From positions 1 through 5,409 of the forward strand of contig SKHH01000215.1 in the NCBI GenBank assembly GCA_007117055.1: DNA of 5,409 nt, given 5' to 3'. Every line of letters starts with the position of its first letter. Position 1 is the stretch's first letter. A program made the translations under genes and the position numbers. Shown here piece by piece: positions 1 to 4,251 of the stretch. The DNA comes from Lishizhenia sp. (lineage in GTDB: Bacteria > Bacteroidota > Bacteroidia > Flavobacteriales_D > Crocinitomicaceae). The notes beneath the pieces were generated by a model, which worked only from the letters and a program-made list of their open reading frames with translations, was not told where the DNA came from and did no database searches.

Positions 1-1
1 C

Positions 2-109
2 TTTTTCCAGGATCAATTCAATTTTGTCTGTGATGTTATACCTCTCCAGAATTGCTTTGGTTAATCGAAGACCCTTTGAATTCCCTATTTTAATGATTGA
101 AACTTCCAT
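2..109 (-). CDS. mazE: MazE/AbrB-type antitoxin, N-terminal part (cut by window edge)
   Basis: The first 36 codons of a minus-strand gene are visible; the rest lies left of the window. The protein begins MEVSIIKIGNSKGLRLTKAI and continues LERYNITDKIELILEK. This is the swapped-hairpin AbrB/MazE/SpoVT DNA-binding domain: the 'IGNSKGLRL' turn followed by 'LERYNI-D-(I/V)EL' is typical of MazE-like antitoxins of Bacteroidota. In this family the N-terminus binds operator DNA and the C-terminal tail neutralises a MazF/PemK endoribonuclease, whose gene usually follows directly; here that would be outside the window. ATG 109-107 is the only workable start: the upstream ATG at 116-114 is in another frame and stops after eight codons. 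A good promoter lies at 133-163. The family call is strong from sequence; the presence of a toxin partner is inference. Confidence 0.85.
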   Translation of the reverse strand, partial: MEVSIIKIGNSKGLRLTKAILERYNITDKIELILEK

Positions 110-132
110 GACTCATTTTTTTTATGTAATTA

Positions 133-163
133 CAAAGTTATTACAAATAATTCAATTTACAAA
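133..163 (-). promoter_or_regulatory. Bacteroidota-type promoter of the mazE-like gene, overlapping repeated TTACAAA motifs
   Basis: On the minus strand TTTG (163-160) is followed after exactly 19 bases by TAACTTTG (140-133). This fits the Bacteroidota primary sigma factor consensus TTTG / TAnnTTTG. Transcription would begin near 127, giving a leader of under 20 bases before the ATG at 109. The plus strand carries TTACAAAGTT at 130-139 and 157-166, with variants TTACAAATAA (141-150) and TTACAGATTA (170-179). These repeats overlap both promoter boxes and could be operator sites for autorepression by the antitoxin. The promoter match is direct; the operator role is inferred. Confidence 0.65.
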
Positions 164-190
164 GTTTGGTTACAGATTATGGGTGGTTTT

Positions 191-322
191 TGCCAACGTT
201 TTGCAGCTACCCGAAGGTGGCAATTTCGAAGCACTTCACTATCAACCAAGCAGAAACTTTGATAGAGGCACAAAGCTTGATTTAACCACTGAACCGCCAC
301 TTTTGGGTAGGTGCCGTTCAAG
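191..322. repeat. Intergenic element with long imperfect inverted repeats, attC-like in shape
   Basis: A 19-base arm at 203-221 (GCAGCTACCCGAAGGTGGC) pairs with 296-314 (GCCACTTTTGGGTAGGTGC) with 16 of 19 complementary positions. Inside, CTATCAA (239-245) pairs with TTGATAG (259-265). Just outside the arms are CCAAC (193-197) and GTT (316-318), where an integron attC site carries its R boxes, but each fits the RYYYAAC / GTTRRRY consensus only partly (5 of 7). The size, about 132 bp, is within the attC range. No open frame of note is needed to explain this stretch. It could equally be a dispersed non-coding repeat of Bacteroidota. It lies upstream of the mazE-like gene. Confidence 0.55.
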
Positions 323-464
323 CGAAATTCTCCTATCGTCGAATCAGTTGATAGTCCGTGTTTTATACTCAAAACCATGGGTTAAATTTAGCAAAAAGTT
401 TACTTTCACGGCTCATTTTAAATCAAATTGCATGAAAAAAAGTAGAAAAACACACCAAGGTTAG
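323..464. other. Intergenic stretch with no gene recognised
   Basis: A/T-rich sequence between the inverted-repeat element and the transposase remnant. The reading frame that crosses it on the plus strand also spans the inverted-repeat element and the mazE promoter and has no recognisable protein features, so I do not call it a gene. A short AACAC / GTGTT pairing (450-454 with 467-471) is the only local structure I see. Confidence 0.5.
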
Positions 465-736
465 CGTGTTGAATGATGAAGCTGAAACGGGACTTTTGCA
501 GCTGGTAAGAATAATGATAGCTGGGAAATCACCAACGAAAGGAACGTTTAAAAGCCATTTTAACGTTGTTTGATGTACCCAAACATCGTGAATAACGCAA
601 TGTCCCCACCAGTATTGCCAATTTGTGTCGTTTTGGTAGTTCGCAAGTCATCTGCCCAAAATGCAAAAAAGGGAAACTTGTTTTGCTGGATGTCAATCTT
701 GCCGCGTTGTCGAGACGGCTCTTCAAAAGCCGTTGA
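465..736 (+). pseudogene. Remnant of an IS91-like transposase, C-terminal end
   Basis: One plus-strand frame, 521 to the TGA at 734-736, reads LGNHQRKERLKAILTLF, then DVPKHRE, a stop (TAA 593-595), then RNVPTSIANLCRFG and ICPKCKKGKLVLL before ending. The order 'LGN-RKERL' followed about 40 residues later by a CPKC zinc-type pair and GKLV is the usual tail of IS91/IS801-family transposases. The family motif before LGN (normally a 'VRI-(R/H)-YGF' stretch) appears degraded: VRIM is readable in the next frame at about 504-515, and a TAG stands at 518-520. The piece has an internal stop, a probable frameshift and no N-terminus or catalytic domain, so it cannot encode a working enzyme. It lies in the same orientation as the IS91-type transposase at the right edge. 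Recognition rests on motif memory without an alignment; the left limit is approximate. Confidence 0.5.
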
Positions 737-810
737 AAAGAATGGTTTTGGGGTTTTAAATTATAAATGCCATTGTTTGCGAACAATTGGTACAGCCATA
801 ACTATGCTCA

Positions 811-910
811 AAAATGACCAGAAATGACGAAAAATTGAATAATTTGAATAAAATACGCATAAAATGACGCAAAATGGATGAAATAATGACAAAATTGGTG
901 AAATAAGAAA
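811..910. repeat. Ten-unit degenerate 10-bp A-tract array
   Basis: Cut into tens from 811, the sequence gives AAAATGACCA, GAAATGACGA, AAAATTGAAT, AATTTGAATA, AAATACGCAT, AAAATGACGC, AAAATGGATG, AAATAATGAC, AAAATTGGTG and AAATAAGAAA. Nearly every unit begins with an A-run and continues TGA/TGG-like, so A-tracts recur once per helical turn. DNA of this kind is expected to be intrinsically curved. The plus strand is strongly purine-rich. It starts 75 bases after the transposase remnant ends and has no accompanying gene. It may be a decayed tandem repeat or a structural part of the old element's end. Confidence 0.6.
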
Positions 911-974
911 TTTGCACGTAAGCCCACAGCAAAACAGAATACTCATTTTTGGCTACAAATTCCCTAAGAGAGAT

Positions 975-1050
975 TTCGTTGAACTAGAAAGGATTTAACT
1001 TCGTTGAGCTCCCGTTGGTCGGTTCGCTGAACATTTATGCTGAGCGAAGT
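975..1050. repeat. TTCGTTGA repeat cluster and hairpin of the dispersed Bacteroidota GAGCGAAGTCGA type
   Basis: Three related direct copies are spaced 23-25 bp apart: TTCGTTGAACT (975-985), TTCGTTGAGCT (1000-1010) and TTCGCTGAACA (1023-1033). The third pairs with an inverted copy, TTCGCT (1023-1028) with AGCGAA (1043-1048), around a 14-base loop. The hairpin with GAGCGAAGTCGA resembles sequences scattered between genes in many Bacteroidota genomes, from general knowledge rather than a search. Such elements are non-coding and their role is unknown. Confidence 0.5.
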
Positions 1051-1103
1051 CGATGTAGCGAGTAGATCGACCTTAGCTTCGGTTAAGCAACAGTAAATCA
1101 TTT

Positions 1104-1142
1104 AAAAAGCGATGAAATAAAGGCTAGTTCATCGCTTTTTTT
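1104..1142 (+). terminator. Strong intrinsic terminator hairpin, probably bidirectional
   Basis: AAAAAGCGATGAA (1104-1116) is perfectly complementary to TTCATCGCTTTTT (1128-1140), with an 11-base loop; the right arm runs into seven T (1136-1142). Read on the minus strand the stem is followed by five T, so it can end transcription coming from the HigA side as well. No intact plus-strand gene ends directly before it; it could belong to a lost gene or insulate the remnant-rich region. An outer inverted repeat, CGAGTAGATCGAC (1059-1071) with GTCGACTACTCG (1153-1164), encloses it. Confidence 0.75.
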
Positions 1143-1206
1143 GAGTGCTTTTGTCGACTACTCGGTTAGATGTTGGGCGGCGTTTCCTTCTATTGGTTTA
1201 ATAGCG

Positions 1207-1345
1207 TTAATTTTTTTCTTTGTCGTTTTTCTCTTCTTCCAGATCATAATCATCCTGCATCCCCAACCAAAACTTTGCTGCAGTTCCGAAAAACCTGGCT
1301 AAACGAAATACCGTATTCTGCCGTAATTATTTTTTCTTGTCCAAT
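1207..1345 (-). pseudogene. higA: HigA-type antitoxin, C-terminal remnant with frameshift
   Basis: The minus strand from 1305 to the stop at 1207-1209 reads RLARFFGTAAKFWLGMQDD then YDLEEEKNDKEKN. This is the C-terminal signature of HigA antitoxins (XRE helix-turn-helix addiction modules), usually 'TALRLAKFFGT-P-FWL-LQ-DYDL'. Directly upstream the matching segment GQEKIITAEYGI is in a different frame (about 1345-1310), while the RLARFF frame is closed by a TAA at about 1328, so a frameshift lies near 1303-1316. The helix-turn-helix N-terminal half is missing and no HigB toxin precedes it: the DUF418 gene ends at 1420. It is therefore a dead antitoxin fragment. The C-terminal match is convincing; the upstream limit is uncertain. 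Confidence 0.7.
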
Positions 1346-1419
1346 TAAGCTGAATGAGTAGAGGATGCCAAATACAAATAAAACAGTATTTTGGATTTTG
1401 TTTTTAATTTTTTTACGAC

Positions 1420-2496
1420 TTAACCTGTTATTTTTCGCATTAAAAATTCAAGCGGACCTCTTTCAAAACTCTTTCTCCAGTAATAAGAAAATACAATTGT
1501 CAAAGCACTGAAAAACAGGGCGTAAATCAGCGTAAATTCAATAGAAAAGGCTTGTTCAAGTTTCCCACAAACAATTTGTAGCCCGACCATACCCACAATG
1601 ACATGAATTATGTAATTTGATAAAGCAAGCTGCCCTGTGTTTTCTATCATCTTAGTAAACAATGTATTTGAATATTTTTCAGTAACGTAAATTGAAACCA
1701 TAATGATAAACACCGCCAAACTTGAAGCTGTTATCATATAAAAAAACATGGGGGGCATGGGCGATGTGCCAAAAATATAATCAATGTCAGAAGCTTCAGT
1801 AGGTGAAAGAGAAGAGAACACATAAACCAAAAACAACGATATGCCCTTGAATATGAAAAATATTGATAATGAAATCAGCATCACTTTTTTTCTGATTTTT
1901 AAATCATTGAAATTAATCCGACCTATCCATATTCCGGTGAGCAGAAACGCCAGCCAGGGAATTACGGGGTGAAATCCATTGAAAAACAGATTGCGGAAAA
2001 ATCCTTGTAAAGTAAAAAAATCGAGATATTCTAAAGTTGTCCAATTCCACCCTTTTTCATAATCAAATATGGTAAGTGAAAATGAATAAACTATTGTAAT
2101 ACACAAGGATAAAAAAATGAGCCATTTACGATTTACGCCCAAAAACAAAACTCCGATGCTTAGGTATAATCCGTAGAAGTGCAATATATCGGCAGGCCAG
2201 ATAAAATAATAACTTAACCCCAAGACAAAAAGAAAGGCCGCTCGCTTCAGCAATCCGATTTTTACCTGTCGTATTTTTTCTTTATCTTTTTTTCGTTTTG
2301 CGCTTTCATACATCAGTGTCATTCCAATCCCAGCCAGTACAACGAATAATGCCGCCGCCTTTCCTGAAAGCATCTCCATTATTTCATAAAGCCAACCGCT
2401 TGTTTCGTTTGACATTACGATTTTATAATTTACGATAATCATCCCGATTATTGCCAAACCCCTTGCAAAATCAAAGCCTAATATTCTCTGTTTCAT
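1420..2496 (-). CDS. DUF418-family (YeiB-like) multi-spanning membrane protein
   Basis: A 358-residue inner-membrane protein. The N-terminus RILGFDFARGLAIIGMIIVNY is the conserved opening of the DUF418 / DUF1624-related acyltransferase-like superfamily. The C-terminus has the DUF418 hallmark: an 'ENTGQLALSNYI' loop (285-296), a membrane helix, then 'W-K-FERGPLEFLMRKI' (340-356). About ten hydrophobic helices are seen, near residues 12-26, 46-62, 84-99, 107-121, 125-144, 178-192, 204-229, 251-271, 290-310 and 322-340. The helix 2-3 loop is rich in lysine (68-84), suggesting a cytoplasmic side. Family members are thought to transfer or move acyl or similar groups across the membrane, but no substrate is established. 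The length is normal for the family. It follows the lipocalin-like gene by 25 bases and is likely cotranscribed with it. No clear terminator is seen after it. Confidence 0.88.
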   Translation of the reverse strand: MKQRILGFDFARGLAIIGMIIVNYKIVMSNETSGWLYEIMEMLSGKAAALFVVLAGIGMTLMYESAKRKKDKEKIRQVKIGLLKRAAFLFVLGLSYYFIWPADILHFYGLYLSIGVLFLGVNRKWLIFLSLCITIVYSFSLTIFDYEKGWNWTTLEYLDFFTLQGFFRNLFFNGFHPVIPWLAFLLTGIWIGRINFNDLKIRKKVMLISLSIFFIFKGISLFLVYVFSSLSPTEASDIDYIFGTSPMPPMFFYMITASSLAVFIIMVSIYVTEKYSNTLFTKMIENTGQLALSNYIIHVIVGMVGLQIVCGKLEQAFSIEFTLIYALFFSALTIVFSYYWRKSFERGPLEFLMRKITG

Positions 2497-2521
2497 TTTC
2501 TTAATTATTCTACAGAGGTTT

Positions 2522-2908
2522 CTATTTCTTTTTACTTGAATAGTGGATTTTAACCCCTTTCATTTCTTCAATGTCAATCTCAAAAACAAATTTGTCTTCG
2601 TCCAAGTCTTTAACCAAAAGTTTAAGGTGTTCGCCTTTTTCATCGTACATAAGTATATTGTTTTCTTTGGCGTTAAACGACCATTTTCCAGTTGATTTTT
2701 TCCCTTCATCAACACTTTCATAAGTCAAATTAGTGTTAAATAAAATGTAATCGTTTTTCTCGTTTGCTTCGGGTTCGAAATCAATCCAATAATACTCATA
2801 ATGGCTCATATACCATTTTTTGCATATTGATGACTTATTGAGATTTTGTGCAGATGCCGAAAATAATACTGACACGATAAGTACTGTAATTGAAATTGAT
2901 CGTTTCAT
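2522..2908 (-). CDS. Exported lipocalin-like small protein
   Basis: A 128-residue protein with a clear signal peptide: KR at 2-3, a hydrophobic core (about 5-17) and an 'SASAQ' cleavage region ending near residue 20-21. No cysteine follows the cleavage site, so it is not a lipoprotein. The mature part is small, charged and beta-rich, with 'CKKWYM' near the N-terminus (W32), an alternating strand 'YILFNTNLTY' and 'STGKWSFN' (72-79), then 'NNILMYDEKGEHLKLLVKDL'. This pattern (a W near the start, G-x-W in the middle, then paired strands) is that of the lipocalin-like families common in Bacteroidota, which form small periplasmic or surface barrels of unknown ligand. The start is supported by AAAAGGAAAATA directly upstream, a fair ribosome site. 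It is the first gene of an operon with the DUF418 protein. Family assignment is by pattern, not alignment. Confidence 0.72.
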   Translation of the reverse strand: MKRSISITVLIVSVLFSASAQNLNKSSICKKWYMSHYEYYWIDFEPEANEKNDYILFNTNLTYESVDEGKKSTGKWSFNAKENNILMYDEKGEHLKLLVKDLDEDKFVFEIDIEEMKGVKIHYSSKKK

Positions 2909-2945
2909 ATTTTCCTTTTGTATAATAAAAACTAATTTTTAGATT

Positions 2946-2953
2946 CAAAACTA
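2946..2953 (-). promoter_or_regulatory. Candidate -7 box for the lipocalin/DUF418 operon
   Basis: TAGTTTTG on the minus strand matches the Bacteroidota TAnnTTTG box, 37 bases before the lipocalin-like start codon. At the expected 19-base spacing upstream the sequence is TTTT rather than TTTG, so the -33 box is weak. A weak core with LytTR-type sites upstream would suit an activated promoter. Confidence 0.4.
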
Positions 2954-3032
2954 GCAACCCAAAGTGCATGATAAAAATGAAAGGGATGAGATTATTAATA
3001 CTGGGTTAATTGTCTGAATTTTGTAATGAAAG

Positions 3033-3071
3033 TAAGTTCATCCCATAGGCGCGGGACGAATGACCGTTAAT
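3033..3071 (+). promoter_or_regulatory. Pair of LytTR-type binding half-sites upstream of the lipocalin/DUF418 operon
   Basis: TAAGTTCAT (3033-3041) and ACCGTTAAT (3063-3071) both fully match the published LytTR half-site pattern [TA][AC][CA]GTTN[AG][TG], in the same orientation and 30 bp apart start to start. A weaker copy, TGGGTTAAT (7 of 9), stands at 3002-3010, again about 31 bp away. They lie between the LytTR gene's stop and the operon promoter at 2946-2953. Classical LytTR sites are about 21 bp apart, so the spacing is unusual. The match is seen; binding by the adjacent LytTR protein is inferred. Confidence 0.4.
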
Positions 3072-3090
3072 ACCATTATTTGAATATGAA

Positions 3091-3960
3091 CTAATTAAAA
3101 GAAGCTGTGCGTTTTTTAAGTTCCGATACATGACTTCGGGATACAGGTATGGTTTTAGCGGAAATCAATTGCATTTTCACGTCAAAACCGGATGCAGTTT
3201 TTCTTGCAGACTCAATTCTTTTTGTATTTATCATAAATGAACGGTGACAGCGTATTATCGGAAAGTGTTGCATGTCTATTTCCAGGTTTTTTAAAGTGTT
3301 TCTTATCAAAATCTTTTTGGGTATATTACTTTCAATATAGTTTATTTCCACATAATTATCGGATGATTGCATAAATAGAAGGTTTTCTGAATCTACTATC
3401 AGTTTTGTATCGCCAGTTTCATCCTTAATCGAAATGTTTGACCTTTCTTTTTGTACAATTTGTCTATCTGTTTCAACAACATTCACTTTGTCTCTAAAGT
3501 AAATATAGGCAATGAATAAAAAGTACGGTAAAAACATTATCAATACATAGGCTAAAAAGTTTTCAACTAAAAAGTATATAAATGTTTGACTTTTTTCCTC
3601 AATTACGTAATCAAGGAAAGACCATACAATTGCAACAATAACAGCTTCAAATAGAAACCAGCAAAATATTACCCAAATATTGGAAATGAAGAAGTTTAAT
3701 ATAGGTCTTAATACAAATTGAGTGATGGACAGCATTACAAAAGCAATGGTTGTTGCAATAAATAACTCAACAAAAACTTCCTGTGCCGGGATAGATTTGT
3801 CGTAATACAAGCCAAATGGTTCAAAAAAATTCAGAAAGATGAATGACGAAAAAGTTGTGAAAAAGACAAGGCTAAAACGGCGATTTACAGATTTAAAATC
3901 AAACCGATGTTTCAAACCTCTGTTTAGCTTGTGTTTTATATTGTGATAAAATTTATTCAT
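3091..3960 (-). CDS. Membrane-anchored LytTR-family transcriptional regulator
   Basis: A 289-residue protein starting at ATG 3960-3958; an in-frame TTG at 3975 would add five residues but is less likely. A basic N-terminus (1-29) is followed by four hydrophobic helices, near 30-45 with the 'FEPFGL' motif (46-51), 62-85, 92-118 and 128-155, and then a soluble C-terminal domain (about 175-285). That domain is LytTR: 'LLFMQSSDNYVEINY' (194-208), 'RNTLKNLE' (220-227), 'FPIIRCHRSFMIN' (233-245) and 'IPVSRSH' (271-277) are its standard blocks. LytTR domains bind DNA through beta strands. There is no response-regulator receiver domain, so the signal probably comes through the membrane part or a partner. 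It is the promoter-distal neighbour of a lipocalin-like/DUF418 operon on the same strand, 182 bases away, and its probable targets include that operon. TATTTTTG (3980-3973) resembles a -7 box but lies too close to the start to be sure. Confidence 0.88.
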   Translation of the reverse strand: MNKFYHNIKHKLNRGLKHRFDFKSVNRRFSLVFFTTFSSFIFLNFFEPFGLYYDKSIPAQEVFVELFIATTIAFVMLSITQFVLRPILNFFISNIWVIFCWFLFEAVIVAIVWSFLDYVIEEKSQTFIYFLVENFLAYVLIMFLPYFLFIAYIYFRDKVNVVETDRQIVQKERSNISIKDETGDTKLIVDSENLLFMQSSDNYVEINYIESNIPKKILIRNTLKNLEIDMQHFPIIRCHRSFMINTKRIESARKTASGFDVKMQLISAKTIPVSRSHVSELKKRTASFN

Positions 3961-4090
3961 AAATTGAAAACACAAAAATAATTCTTTTGTGACGTAATTA
4001 CTAACAAAACACTTCTCCAGTCAATCCTTTTTGTAATTGTTTCATAGATTTTACATAGTTCTTTATATCTCGGTCTGTTTATTTCTTGAG

Positions 4091-4165
4091 GCACAACGGT
4101 CTCGCAGTAGGAATGTGACTCTCTAGAGTATGTTCGTGCGCCATTTTGCTTACTGCGTGTTGAAC
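4091..4165. repeat. 75-bp foldable element resembling an integron attC site
   Basis: GCACAAC (4091-4097; 6 of 7 to RYYYAAC) and GTTGAAC (4159-4165; full match to GTTRRRY) frame the element. CAAC (4094-4097) pairs with GTTG (4159-4162); after a 5-versus-1 base unpaired spacer CGCAGTA (4103-4109) pairs with TACTGCG (4151-4157); an apical stem then joins 4111-4122 with 4125-4135 using two G-T pairs. This two-box stem with an unequal spacer is how attC sites look when folded. However, no integron integrase with its extra domain is present, and the adjacent recombinase is a plain one. A related dispersed Bacteroidota repeat is the main alternative. The left arm CAACGGTCTCGCAGTA resembles the start of the 191-322 element, CAACGTTTTGCAGCTA. 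Confidence 0.5.
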
Positions 4166-4167
4166 AA

Positions 4168-4182
4168 AAGCTTCGCTAGCTT
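4168..4182. repeat. Small hairpin next to a GAAC tetranucleotide; possible left end of the IS91-type element
   Basis: AAGCT (4168-4172) and AGCTT (4178-4182) form a stem around TCGCT. GAAC stands three bases to the left (4162-4165). IS91-family elements insert next to GAAC/CAAG (GTTC/CTTG on the other strand) and have hairpins near their ends, so this may mark the boundary of the element carrying the recombinase and transposase. Without the other end this stays a guess. Confidence 0.3.
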
Positions 4183-4251
4183 GCATTTCCCAAACATAAT
4201 CTAAAAGTAATAAATTATCGTTTATGGAAGTCAAACTAAAAATAAAAGTAT

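Larger units (their letters stand above)
737..1206. other. Gene-free interval between transposase and HigA remnants
   Basis: This 470-base stretch holds the decamer array (811-910), the TTCGTTGA cluster (975-1050) and the terminator hairpin (1104-1142). Open frames here are short and have no recognisable protein features. 1143-1206, after the terminator, contains GTTAGATGTTGGGC (1165-1178), resembling an integron R-box, but without a convincing partner. Confidence 0.5.
3976..4251. other. Divergent intergenic region between LytTR gene and recombinase
   Basis: A 276-base region between two divergently read genes. It holds the attC-like element, the AAGCT-TCGCT-AGCTT hairpin (4168-4182), an 8-base palindrome GTAATTAC (3994-4001), and a 12-codon frame starting at 4224. 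No Bacteroidota promoter of good quality is visible for the recombinase, and no ribosome site stands out before its ATG. Confidence 0.5.

Noticed and set aside
24..464. 146-codon open frame on the plus strand
   Set aside because: It runs antisense through the MazE-like gene, across its promoter and through the inverted-repeat element. The protein has no recognisable pattern.
465..474. GCGTGTTGAA shared with 4155-4164
   Set aside because: A single shared 10-mer is expected by chance in a window of this length, and the flanks do not match.
570..827. Open frames on both strands over the transposase remnant
   Set aside because: They are in other frames than the IS91-like motifs and have no family features.
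811..910. Tandem array as a CRISPR
   Set aside because: Units are 10 bp, degenerate and without spacers, and no cas gene is near.
1165..1178. GTTAGATGTTGGGC as a third attC-like site
   Set aside because: GTTGGGC fits an R-box, but no partner box lies at a suitable distance; the nearest candidate (993-999) is about 186 bp away.
3037..3060. Hairpin TTCATCCC / GGGACGAA as terminator of the LytTR gene
   Set aside because: One mismatch in an 8-bp stem and no T-run on the minus strand after it. It also overlaps the LytTR-type half-site.
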